Shown here: in pieces, positions 54,695-64,000 of the stretch
How positions within the stretch are numbered: the first letter of the stretch is position 1
How the letters are laid out: each line of letters starts with the position of its first letter
Source of the DNA: Bradyrhizobium sp. 132
GTDB taxonomy: Bacteria > Pseudomonadota > Alphaproteobacteria > Rhizobiales > Xanthobacteraceae
NCBI RefSeq assembly: GCF_023074185.1
Contig: NZ_JADPKY010000071.1
Coordinates: forward strand, 1-64,000
Length of the DNA: 64,000 nt
Direction of reading: 5' to 3'
Notes under the pieces: model-generated
The model's input: only the letters and a program-made list of their open reading frames with translations
Database searches by the model: none
What the model was told of the DNA's origin: nothing
Program-made: the position numbers and the translations under genes

Positions 54695-55459
54695 ATGAAG
54701 TCCGGAGCCGAGCCGCACACGGTGCTCCTTCCGCGCGGAGCCGCGCTGTTTGACCGAATCGATTACCGCCTCATTGAAACTCCAGAGGATAGAGACAACC
54801 TCTACTTGATGCGGTACCGGGCTTATCTGCAAGCCGGACTGATCGTGCCGTCAGAGTCGATGCGCGTGACCGATCGCTTCGATGATGCGCCCAACACCTG
54901 GAATTTCGGGATCTATGTCGATGGAGATCTGTGCAGCTCCGTCCGTATTCACGTCCTGACGTCGGACTGGCGAATGTCCTATACGACCGAAGTGTTTGGC
55001 GATGTCCTGCATCCGCGCCTCGATCGTGGCGAGGTCCTTGTCGATCCATGTCGGTTTGTTGCTGATCCCGAAAAGCATCAGCGTTTTCCGGAGCTGCCCT
55101 ATCTGACGGTGCGGCTCGCTTTTCTGGCTTGCGACCATTTCAATGCCGACACCGGGCTTGCCATGATCCGGACTGACCATCAGGCATTTTATCGCCGCGT
55201 ATTTCTGCACGAGACCATTTCACCGGAACCGCGTGGATTTCCGGGCTGGCCCACCAAGAAGGCGGTGTTGATGGCATCCGACTTCCGGAACCAGCGCGAC
55301 AAGGTTCTGACCCGCTTTCCGATCATGCGCTCCAGCGCCTTTGAGCGGCGCATGTTGTTCGAACGCAGCAGCCCGCGCCAGGCTGCCCCGCGGCCGGTGT
55401 TGCTGGCCACTCCGCGGAATCTGGATGCGGTGGCCTCGACGGTCGGGACGCCCCGTTAG
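54695..55459 (+). CDS. FeeM/LuxI-like N-acyl amino acid synthase fold protein
   Basis: A 254-residue protein in the acyl-transferring GNAT group that includes FeeM N-acyl amino acid synthases and LuxI-type autoinducer synthases. Key text is RYRAYLQAGLIVPSESMRVT, DPCRFVADPEKHQRFPELPY and FYRRVFLHETISPEPRGFPG. These match the acyl-ACP-using FeeM branch rather than true LuxI. It may make a long-chain N-acyl amino acid, as surfactant or signal. It is preceded by a CtrA-like box and flanked by c-di-GMP and Tol-Pal genes. The product is unknown. Confidence 0.75.
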   Translation: MKSGAEPHTVLLPRGAALFDRIDYRLIETPEDRDNLYLMRYRAYLQAGLIVPSESMRVTDRFDDAPNTWNFGIYVDGDLCSSVRIHVLTSDWRMSYTTEVFGDVLHPRLDRGEVLVDPCRFVADPEKHQRFPELPYLTVRLAFLACDHFNADTGLAMIRTDHQAFYRRVFLHETISPEPRGFPGWPTKKAVLMASDFRNQRDKVLTRFPIMRSSAFERRMLFERSSPRQAAPRPVLLATPRNLDAVASTVGTPR

Positions 55460-55721
55460 CGGCGTTTGTCCTCTCGATCCCTCGCTTGTCCGCCTGGCAG
55501 GTCAAAAATTCCGGCAAAAGGCCGCCGTTTGCTTCTCGGCACGGCTTGCCTTCACCCTCGCGCCACATTTACAACCCATTAACCATGACGTTTGCTTTTC
55601 GCTGGTTGGGGGCATTTGACCGGCTGTGGCAAGGTTCCATCAAGGTTGACGGAACGTTCGCTTAACCAACCCCCTGTAGACCGGACAGCAGTGGACGAAA
55701 CGTGAGCGTGGAGGCTCCGGA

Positions 55722-56210
55722 ATGAAACATCCTATGCGTATCCTCCAGGGATTGAAGCTGGTCGCGGTGCTCGCCGTCGCGTTGTCGATGGGCGCCTGCG
55801 CCAACAAGAACTCTGCAACTGATGCGATGGCCAACGCGGCGACGCCGGGCAGCCAGCAAGACTTCGTCGTCAACGTCGGCGACCGCGTGTTCTTCGAAAG
55901 CGACCAGACCGATCTGACCCCGCAGGCGATCGTGACCCTGGAGAAGCAGGCGCAGTGGCTGCAGAGCTATCCGCGCTACAGCTTCACCGTCGAAGGTCAT
56001 GCCGACGAACGCGGCACCCGCGAATACAACATCGCGCTCGGTGCCCGCCGCGCCCAGTCGGTGCGCTCGTTCCTCGCCTCGCGCGGCATCGATCCGAACC
56101 GCATGCGCACGATCTCCTACGGCAAGGAGCGGCCGGTCGCCGTCTGTAACGACATCTCGTGCTGGTCGCAGAACCGCCGCGCCGTCACCGTGCTGAACGC
56201 GAGCTCCTGA
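55722..56210 (+). CDS. pal: Peptidoglycan-associated lipoprotein Pal
   Basis: A 162-residue OmpA-family lipoprotein. The signal peptide ends at a lipobox (SMGAC) with the acylated Cys at about residue 27. The peptidoglycan-binding domain has FFESDQTDLTPQAI and then EGHADERGTREYNIALGARR. It anchors the outer membrane to the wall and is the partner of TolB. A TTAACCA half-site lies 60 bases before the ATG. An intrinsic terminator follows at 56250. Confidence 0.95.
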   Translation: MKHPMRILQGLKLVAVLAVALSMGACANKNSATDAMANAATPGSQQDFVVNVGDRVFFESDQTDLTPQAIVTLEKQAQWLQSYPRYSFTVEGHADERGTREYNIALGARRAQSVRSFLASRGIDPNRMRTISYGKERPVAVCNDISCWSQNRRAVTVLNASS

Positions 56211-56249
56211 CTATCAGTCAGGCGCCGTTCATCTTCAGAAACCGATTAT

Positions 56250-56280
56250 GCCGGCGCCCTCTCGGGCGCCGGCTTCGTTT
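56250..56280 (+). terminator. Intrinsic terminator after pal
   Basis: GCCGGCGCCC-TCTC-GGGCGCCGGC is a perfect 10-bp stem, followed by TTCGTTT. It lies 40 bases after the pal stop, so cpoB may have its own promoter in the following 120 bases. Confidence 0.8.
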
Positions 56281-56397
56281 CAGCGATCTGTGACCGAAAC
56301 CCGTTTGTTCCAGCCACAGTTTTGGCGTACTCCCCTTCAATGTGTGGCGCGTCGAGTGTTCGGTCGCAGGCCATTTCGCTTTCGTCGTCAGGGCAAG

Positions 56398-57444
56398 ATG
56401 TCATCCAGATTTAAGGTCTTTACCGGCACCGTGGCGATCGCCGCGCTGCTCTCTTTGTGCTCGCCCGCCCTCGCGCAGTCGGACGATGCAGATCCCGAGA
56501 TGCGGATCGAGCGGCTGGAGAACCAGCTGCGCCAGCTCACCGGCCAGAACGAAGAGTTGCAATATCGCAACCGCCAGCTTGAGGACCGGCTGCGGGCGCT
56601 CGAGGGCGCCGCGCAAGGTGCGCCCGGCCATGCACCGGTCCAGCCCAATGTCGCGGCCATGCCGCCCGCGCAGGCCGCGCCGGCCTATCGCCAGCAGCAG
56701 CCGCAACAGCAGCCGGCCCAGCCGAATTACGAGCAGCCGCAGATTGCCTCTCCCGCGCCGATCGTTCAGGAGCAGCCTGCGCCCGGCGCGCCGGGCACGC
56801 GCCGCCGCGGCGATGCCTTCGACCCCAACCAGAGCCCGAATGCGCCGGGTGCGCCGCGCGCGCTCGGCGGCGGGCAGCAGCCGATGCCGGCAGGCGCGCC
56901 TGGCGGTCGTGGTGCAGGCGAACCGCTCGATCTTGCCAACACCGGCCCTCGTTATCAGCAGCAAGCCGCGCCCCCGGCGGCGCAGCCCGGCTATCCGCCG
57001 GCCCAGCAAGGGAATGCCGCGCCATCAGGCGGCGTTGGACTCACGACCCTGCCGCCTTCGGCAACGCCGCGCGACGAGTTCGACCTCGGCATCGGCTACA
57101 TGCAGCGCAAGGACTATGCGCTTGCCGAGCAGACCATGAAGAACTTCTCGCAGAAATATCCGAGCGACCCGCTGCTCGGCGACGCGCAATATTGGCTCGG
57201 CGAGAGCTATTTCCAGCGCCAGCAATATCGCGACTCCGCGGAAGCCTTTCTCGCCGTCACCACCAAATACGACAAGTCCGCCAAGGCGCCGGATGCGCTG
57301 CTGCGGCTCGGCCAGTCGCTGGCCGCGCTGAAGGAGAAGGAGGCTGCCTGCGCCGCCTTCGGCGAGATCGGCCGCAAATATCCGCGCGCCTCCGCCGGCG
57401 TCAAAGCCACGGTGGACCGCGAGCAGAAGCGGGTGAAGTGCTGA
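56398..57444 (+). CDS. cpoB: Cell division coordinator CpoB (YbgF)
   Basis: A 348-residue periplasmic protein. A signal peptide (residues 1-26, ending PALAQ) is followed by a coiled coil (RIERLENQLRQLTGQNEELQ), a long Pro/Gln/Ala-rich linker and TPR units: EFDLGIGYMQRKDYALAEQT, YWLGESYFQRQQYRDSAEAF and KAPDALLRLGQSLAALKEKE. CpoB coordinates Tol-Pal with peptidoglycan synthesis. The linker is longer than in enterobacteria. The ATG at 56398 is chosen because the signal peptide starts there. Confidence 0.92.
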   Translation: MSSRFKVFTGTVAIAALLSLCSPALAQSDDADPEMRIERLENQLRQLTGQNEELQYRNRQLEDRLRALEGAAQGAPGHAPVQPNVAAMPPAQAAPAYRQQQPQQQPAQPNYEQPQIASPAPIVQEQPAPGAPGTRRRGDAFDPNQSPNAPGAPRALGGGQQPMPAGAPGGRGAGEPLDLANTGPRYQQQAAPPAAQPGYPPAQQGNAAPSGGVGLTTLPPSATPRDEFDLGIGYMQRKDYALAEQTMKNFSQKYPSDPLLGDAQYWLGESYFQRQQYRDSAEAFLAVTTKYDKSAKAPDALLRLGQSLAALKEKEAACAAFGEIGRKYPRASAGVKATVDREQKRVKC

Positions 57445-57520
57445 GGCGCGGCGATCGATCCTGACAAGACGGATGGTGCTGCGCTAAACAGTCGGTCCAT
57501 CCGCGGACGGTTGCAGCGCC

Positions 57521-58606
57521 ATGTCAGACGACGACAATTCTCCGATCTCGGCGCCCGAGGCGAAGCGGTTCTTCGCCGACCTGAAAAGCGCGCCCGCGCT
57601 GGTGCTCGCGGTCTCCGGCGGGCCCGACTCGGTCGCGCTGATGTGGCTTGCGGCGCGCTGGCAGCGCAGCCTTGCGCGCGGCCCACGTCTCACCGCCGTC
57701 ACCATCGACCACGGCTTGCGTCCCGAAGCGGCGCGCGAGGCGCGTGACGTCAAGCGGCTGGCCGCCGGGCTTGGCTTGTCGCACCGCACCCTGCGCTGGC
57801 GCGGCGCAAAGCCGAAAACGGGACTGCCGGCCGCTGCGCGCGAAGCCCGCTACCGCCTGCTTGCGCAGGCCGCGCGTGCCGTCGGTGCGAGCCATGTGCT
57901 GACCGCCCACACCCGCGACGACCAGGCCGAGACGCTGTTGATGCGTCTTGTCCGCGGCAGCGGACTTGCGGGGCTGTCGGCGATGGCCCGCCTCACGGTA
58001 CGCGATGGCGTCGTCCTTGCGCGCCCGCTGCTCGATGTCCCGAAGTCGCAGCTGATCGCGACCTTGAAGCGGGCAAAGATCGGCTTTGCCGACGATCCCA
58101 CCAACCGCGACACCGACTTCACCCGGCCGCGGCTGCGCGCGCTGCTGCCGCAGCTTGCCGTCGAGGGCGGCGATGCCCGCACTCTGGTTCGGCTTGCAGG
58201 CAGGCTGGCGCGGGCCAATGCGGCGGTCGAGGTGATGGTCGACGGTGCCGAGCGCTTCCTTCAACTCCGGGCGCGCGGCGATGCGCCGCAGGCGGTCGGT
58301 CGAAGCTTCGAAGCATCGCGCTTTGCCCTCCTGCCGGAGGAGGTCCGGCTGCGACTACTGCTGCGGGCGGTCAATGCCTTCGGTCATGAAGGGCCGGCGG
58401 AACTCGGCAAGGTCGAAACCCTGATGGCCGCGCTCGATCAGGCCATCGCTGCAGGGGGTGTGGCTGCAGGGCGTATGGCGGCAGGGCGCGCGGCTGCAAA
58501 TGGCCGGCCGGTGCTGAAGCAGACCCTTGCGGGAGCCTTGATCAGCCTTGCCGGGGGGCGTATCCACATCGCGCCGGCGCCGGCCCGGCGGCGCAAAGGG
58601 AGTTAA
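57521..58606 (+). CDS. tilS: tRNA(Ile)-lysidine synthetase TilS
   Basis: A 361-residue N-type ATP pyrophosphatase. The PP-loop is VSGGPDSVAL at residues about 31-40, IDHGLRPEAAREA follows, and HTRDDQAETLLMRLVRGSG is the tRNA/substrate segment. It places lysidine at C34 of the AUA-decoding tRNA, so it is essential. The C-terminal part is shorter than in E. coli TilS, as in other alphaproteobacteria. An overlapping ATG/GTG start is not seen; the 76-base gap after cpoB suggests read-through. Confidence 0.93.
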   Translation: MSDDDNSPISAPEAKRFFADLKSAPALVLAVSGGPDSVALMWLAARWQRSLARGPRLTAVTIDHGLRPEAAREARDVKRLAAGLGLSHRTLRWRGAKPKTGLPAAAREARYRLLAQAARAVGASHVLTAHTRDDQAETLLMRLVRGSGLAGLSAMARLTVRDGVVLARPLLDVPKSQLIATLKRAKIGFADDPTNRDTDFTRPRLRALLPQLAVEGGDARTLVRLAGRLARANAAVEVMVDGAERFLQLRARGDAPQAVGRSFEASRFALLPEEVRLRLLLRAVNAFGHEGPAELGKVETLMAALDQAIAAGGVAAGRMAAGRAAANGRPVLKQTLAGALISLAGGRIHIAPAPARRRKGS

Positions 58607-58886
58607 GCCGCGGCCCATGACACCGGGCGTTTCGGCAGCGCGGCGTCAGGTCACCTTAACCAGGCGGGAAAAACCCCTGTCCGGCCGCCATTATTTCAGC
58701 GGGAATCGCTCTAAGATGGGATAAATAGTCCCATCTCGTTCCCTTGGCAGCGACCGGGGCGGCACCTAAATTGTATGCATCAAACGAAGAGGATTCCTTG
58801 GGGATTTCCTCGCACTGCCCAAATAGCTACCCCAAGATACCGCCCAAGGATCAGGCCGCGATCCGCGCGACCACGAAGGAAGATCG
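58607..58886. other. 280-base region between tilS and ftsH
   Basis: It has a TTAACCA at 58656-58662, an 8-bp inverted repeat AGATGGGA-N7-TCCCATCT at 58714-58736 without a T-run, and a possible heat-shock sigma promoter: CTTG at 58743-58746 and CCTAAATT at 58765-58772 (18-base spacer). AAGGAAG precedes the ftsH ATG. Confidence 0.5.
58714..58736. promoter_or_regulatory. Inverted repeat upstream of ftsH
   Basis: AGATGGGA-TAAATAG-TCCCATCT, a perfect 8-bp inverted repeat with a 7-base centre. It is not followed by T residues, so it is more likely an operator or RNA stem than a terminator. It is just upstream of the candidate heat-shock promoter. Confidence 0.4.
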
Positions 58887-60809
<1,923 letters not shown>

Positions 60810-60831
60810 GCGCGAACGGCAGAATGAATTG

Positions 60832-60860
60832 AAAAACGCGGCGGCGACGCCGCGTTTTTT
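60832..60860 (+). terminator. Intrinsic terminator of ftsH
   Basis: AACGCGGCG-GCGA-CGCCGCGTT, a 9-bp perfect stem, followed by TTTT, 25 bases after the ftsH stop. It is the clearest terminator in the window. Confidence 0.88.
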
Positions 60861-61143
60861 GTTCTGCGACGGCACGCTTGCGGGCGCTCGCAATGGCGAT
60901 GTTGTCCAGCTGCGCTTGAAACTCAGCTCTCGTGTGCCTGCCGCAGCGCGTCCGGACACGAGAGGGACGCGTATCGTCACCACACTCCGTCATTGCGAGC
61001 GAGGGCGCCAAACATTGTCAGACTGCCTTGTCCTCGATCAGCAGCGGGCAATGCATGTATGCCCGGCCATGAGCGAAACAATTCGAGTTCTAGACTAGGC
61101 AGCGCTGTCAACCTGATGCGCTACCGCCGGGCGTGGCGGCCAA
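60861..61143. other. Intergenic with repeat fragments
   Basis: Holds pieces of extragenic repeats (CCGTCATTGCGAGCGAG near 60986 and TGCCCGGCCATGAGCG near 61059). No gene is supported. It separates ftsH from the convergent acyltransferase gene. Confidence 0.5.
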
Positions 61144-62250
61144 TTAGACCGGCCGGGGTAACCTGCGCCAAAACCCAACAATTGAAATCCGCGAAAGAAC
61201 CGCCGCCTCAAATCGTTCGAGCTGGTCTCTGAGCCGAAGTGCATGTTTCTCGACGAGGTGCCAGGAAGCGACTGCGACGCCAAAGGCAATCGGCAGGCTG
61301 ATCAGGACGTTCAGATACCAGTACTGAACCGATGGGCCAACCGTTGCAACGCACTGCTGGATGACAAATCCGTAGAGATACATTCCGTAAGAGTAATCGC
61401 CGGACGACACGATCCAGCTTCGCCGCGGATTCATGAGTCCCAGATAACACGCGACATAGGCAGCGGGCACGACAAAAATCGCGTCGCCGCGTCCGCCGGC
61501 CATTCCGGCGGCGCAAAGCACAAGCGCAAACAGGCACGCCGCCCGGTTGAACGGTACCTTGTCGCGCCAGAGGTAGAAGCCAACACCTAAAAGGAAAGAG
61601 AACACAAGAAGGTGCGGGCGAAGGTGAATGAACAGTTCGTCCGAATGGTAGATATCGTAGCAGACGAGCCCGATCTGGGCGAACACCAGGAACCCGAGGT
61701 ATAGCACCCTATTGAAGCAAATCGTGGTCGCGGCAAGAAGCGCTAGGATGGCGTAGCACCACAGCTCATACGGCACCGTCCAAAGCTGAGCATTCACCAG
61801 ATCGGGGGCTGGATTGTGAAGAAATACGCCCGGGAGTTCAAAGTGCATGTCGCCGACGACGTTGAGAAAATAGACATGGAATCTCGAGTCCGCAAAGTAT
61901 TGGGCCAAGGGTATCGCGGTGAATATCGGGCCGATGATGACGGCCGAGAGCGTCGTCTCGACCACGAGTGCGGGCGCAATGCGAAGCACGCGCAGGCCGA
62001 TAAACGAAAGCAGGCTCTTGCACCTCAACAAGCTGGCCGTCACCAAAAACCCGCTCAAGGTGAAGAAGAGCGCAAGGATCATTGCGTTTACCGTGCGAAA
62101 ATGGCCCACTATCTCCATCGCCCGACCGAGCCCAAGAGTGACGTTCGCGCTGTGCAGGCAGATAACGGCCGCCGCCAGCGCAATCCGCATGTAGTCGAAA
62201 CCTGCGGGCCGATTGCGCGAAAGAGCCAGCTGATCAGCGAGGCTGAACAT
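61144..62250 (-). CDS. Acyltransferase family 3 (OafA-like) membrane protein
   Basis: A 368-residue integral membrane acyltransferase with about ten helices. It shows GFDYMRIALAAAVICLHSAN at the N-terminus (the usual RxxA/H region), LFFTLSGFLVTASLLR, and SYGMYLYGFVIQQCV. Such proteins acetylate or acylate surface sugars (O-antigen, exopolysaccharide, Nod factor). The gene is visibly less GC-rich than its neighbours, as surface polysaccharide genes often are, and may have been acquired. The start at 62250 (MFSLADQ) or 62271 is uncertain. No glycosyltransferase is adjacent. Confidence 0.88.
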   Translation of the reverse strand: MFSLADQLALSRNRPAGFDYMRIALAAAVICLHSANVTLGLGRAMEIVGHFRTVNAMILALFFTLSGFLVTASLLRCKSLLSFIGLRVLRIAPALVVETTLSAVIIGPIFTAIPLAQYFADSRFHVYFLNVVGDMHFELPGVFLHNPAPDLVNAQLWTVPYELWCYAILALLAATTICFNRVLYLGFLVFAQIGLVCYDIYHSDELFIHLRPHLLVFSFLLGVGFYLWRDKVPFNRAACLFALVLCAAGMAGGRGDAIFVVPAAYVACYLGLMNPRRSWIVSSGDYSYGMYLYGFVIQQCVATVGPSVQYWYLNVLISLPIAFGVAVASWHLVEKHALRLRDQLERFEAAVLSRISIVGFWRRLPRPV

Positions 62251-62271
62251 GATTGCGTTTCCCAGAGACAC

Positions 62272-62572
62272 CTACGTCTCCCGAAACTATCGAATAGTGA
62301 ACTAAGGCCGTGTAAACGGCGGACGTTGCAATTTCGGCGCGCCCAACGCGGGGCATCGCGCATTTCGCGCGGTACATTCCAGCCATCATCGGAAGCGCCG
62401 GTTAAGGTTATTTGTTTGATCAAACAATTCGTCGAATTTTGCCAGACGGTCAACTCCACGAGGCGACGGGCGCATGAATCGAAGCGCAGCGGTGTCAATT
62501 GGCTCGCAAGGCCGCTTCACGCTTGGAAGCTGACATCTCATTGTAATACGTACATGGCCTACCGTCCCGTCC
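62272..62572. other. 301-base intergenic region
   Basis: AT-richer, like the acyltransferase gene. It contains a perfect 16-bp palindrome TTGTTTGATCAAACAA at 62412-62427, which could be an operator. No gene is supported. Confidence 0.45.
62412..62427. promoter_or_regulatory. Perfect 16-bp palindrome TTGTTTGATCAAACAA
   Basis: Eight bases followed by their exact reverse complement. It lies about 160 bases before the acyltransferase start, on the upstream side, and could be a regulator site for this gene. No regulator gene is close. Confidence 0.4.
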
Positions 62573-64000
62573 TCACCTCGACGGCGTCGCCATTGCATCT
62601 TTCGCATCATCCCGCACGTGAATCACCGCGATATTGTCCGCATAGAGCCGCTTCCAGCCCTTGATGTGATCGAGCACTTGCGCTGCGGGCGAGTCCGCGG
62701 TCAGCAGGATGGCGTCGATCCGGTGGTCCTCGAGCAGCCGCGTCAGATTGTCGAGCTTCTTGAGCTCCACGGCCTTGAGGACATCCATGACGAAGGTTTC
62801 GCCGTAGAGCTCGGCGCGGCCGTCGATGAAGACCGGGATGTCGCGGGAGATCAGATAGCCGCCGAACTGGTTGGCGTTGAAGATGCGCTGGGCTTTTCGT
62901 TGCTCGAGCAGGTCAACGGCGGCAACCGGTGTCTGGTCCATCGTGAAGGTGAAGCGGTGATGCGACATGTAGAGCGACGTCGAGGTCCAGCCGGCGGCCA
63001 CGATCATCAGCGCGGCCGTTGCGGTGACATAGCGGGAGGCCCAGCTCTCGCTGCCTTGCGTGCCAGGCCGCGGCAGCGCGGATCGTTCGCCGAGCGGCTT
63101 GGCCAGCACCAGCGGCACCAGGAAGGCAAAGGCCTCGATGCTCCTGGCATGGGTGAGCGCCATCCAGGTCAGGAGCAGGATCAGAACAATGCGCGGCGGC
63201 GAGAGCGTCAGGCCGCGATACAGCCCGATCGCGATCAGGCCGAACAGCGCGCCTTCGAATGCGTTGAAGGATGCGAAGCTCGCGGGCGACCATTCCGAGA
63301 TGAGCGTCAGCAGCTCGCCGAGATTGAGGATGTTGGTCGCGCCGAGCAATGTACGCCAGCCGTAGGGGGTGACGCAGCTTGCAGCGAGTGCCGCAACGCC
63401 GAACAGGAACCAGCGCGACAGCAGCCTGACCTGCTTGCCGGAGTCCATGCCCCAGAGCGCCACGAAGGACATCGGGCCGATCAGCGCCAGGCCCAGCACG
63501 AAGCCGCCATGCAGGTTCGACCACAGCGACATCAGCGGCAGCCAGTACCATGACGGCACGTCCTTGCGGTCGGCCGCGGTCATCAATATGCCGACCCACG
63601 CGATCATTACGGGCAGCGCCAGCATGTGCGGCCGCGCCAGGATGTGATGTAGCGACACCACGACCGCGAACATCGCGAACAGGACCGCGCGCGGAATTTC
63701 CAGATGGGCCTCGAGCAGATCGACCAGGATTGCCGCCGACAATGCGACCGCAAGCGCGGTGAGGATCACCGGGCCGGCCCAGCCCCATTGCGCATAGGAG
63801 AGGGCGAACAGCACCTGCGACAGCCATGAGGTCGAAACCCAGGGCGTCCCCGGCCGGGTGAAGGAATAGAAATCCGTGTAGGGAAGCGCGTGGTGATCGA
63901 GGATCCATTGCCCGATCTTGATCTGCCAGAACGAGTCGGAATCCTGAAGCAGCGTGTCGCCGAAATATACGAAGAACAGATAGGTGCCCGCGCCGACGCA
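62573..64000 (-). CDS. Polytopic membrane protein (partial, continues past the window)
   Basis: The frame is open to the window edge at 64000, giving at least 475 residues. The visible upstream part has DSDSFWQIKIGQWILDHHAL, then YTDFYSFTRPGTPW and STSWLSQV, followed by about ten helices, for example GPVILTALAVALSAAILVDLL and PLMSLWSNLHGGFVLGLALI, and a soluble C-terminal domain with GGYLISRDIPVFIDGRAELY. The family is a widespread uncharacterised bacterial membrane protein with some resemblance to GT-C glycosyltransferases. I do not assign a reaction. The GTG at 63814 is an internal codon, not the start. Confidence 0.8.
   Translation of the reverse strand, partial: CVGAGTYLFFVYFGDTLLQDSDSFWQIKIGQWILDHHALPYTDFYSFTRPGTPWVSTSWLSQVLFALSYAQWGWAGPVILTALAVALSAAILVDLLEAHLEIPRAVLFAMFAVVVSLHHILARPHMLALPVMIAWVGILMTAADRKDVPSWYWLPLMSLWSNLHGGFVLGLALIGPMSFVALWGMDSGKQVRLLSRWFLFGVAALAASCVTPYGWRTLLGATNILNLGELLTLISEWSPASFASFNAFEGALFGLIAIGLYRGLTLSPPRIVLILLLTWMALTHARSIEAFAFLVPLVLAKPLGERSALPRPGTQGSESWASRYVTATAALMIVAAGWTSTSLYMSHHRFTFTMDQTPVAAVDLLEQRKAQRIFNANQFGGYLISRDIPVFIDGRAELYGETFVMDVLKAVELKKLDNLTRLLEDHRIDAILLTADSPAAQVLDHIKGWKRLYADNIAVIHVRDDAKDAMATPSR

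Overview
The window looks like a Bradyrhizobium-type alphaproteobacterial chromosome (Rhizobiales, Nitrobacteraceae). The evidence is the high GC content, the tolQRAB / pal-cpoB-tilS-ftsH block, a DUF2852 gene, dispersed palindromic repeats of the GAGGAGC...GTCTCGAA type, and a typical soil-oligotroph mix of ABC, TRAP and dicarboxylate transporters. No rRNA, tRNA or CRISPR array was recognised. Genus is inferred from gene content, not from a marker search.

Layout. 1-4.2 kb is a scarred accessory segment. It holds the carrier-protein plus thioesterase end of a non-ribosomal peptide synthetase, the left end of an IS21-family element with five 23-bp terminal repeats and a truncated istA fused into an nmrA-like gene, and a LysR/DoxX/NmrA locus in which all three genes carry one-base frameshifts. 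A thioesterase gene whose N-terminus has been replaced marks the apparent junction with ordinary chromosome. 4.6-15 kb has a LysR regulator next to a nine-gene unit: a polyamine-type ABC importer, a DadA-like oxidase, a heterotrimeric HcnABC/opine-oxidase-like dehydrogenase and RidA. 15-21.5 kb carries an ABC-F ATPase, dctA, a nucleobase permease, an SDR and a Sir2 deacylase. 21.6-28.4 kb is a hydantoinase/oxoprolinase AB plus TRAP transporter operon. 28.8-31.8 kb is a quinoprotein alcohol dehydrogenase with a lanthanide-type Asp, a cytochrome c and a XoxJ-like binding protein.

31.9-36.4 kb has a divergent GST/TetR pair, a chemoreceptor with a 5' frameshift and a hydroxyacid dehydrogenase. 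36.4-43.5 kb holds an ECF42-type sigma factor with several small enzymes (YciI/DGPF, SRPBCC, VOC, SnoaL). Four transcription units here share the same element, TGTCGG-N17-CGTC, 26-39 nt before their start codons, which I read as the sigma factor's regulon. 43.5-48 kb contains a TetR gene and a DUF2852 gene sharing an ATGTAAA-N5-TTTACAT operator, then a desaturase, cysE and DUF2231. 48.4-60.8 kb is the envelope block tolQRAB - GGDEF/EAL - FeeM-like synthase - pal - cpoB - tilS - ftsH, with CtrA-like TTAA motifs. 61-64 kb has an acyltransferase of lower GC and a large membrane protein cut by the window end.

The strongest signals of undescribed biology are the sigma-factor regulon, the TetR/DUF2852 circuit, the lanthanide-type dehydrogenase without the usual vicinal cysteines, and the signalling genes placed between tolB and pal.
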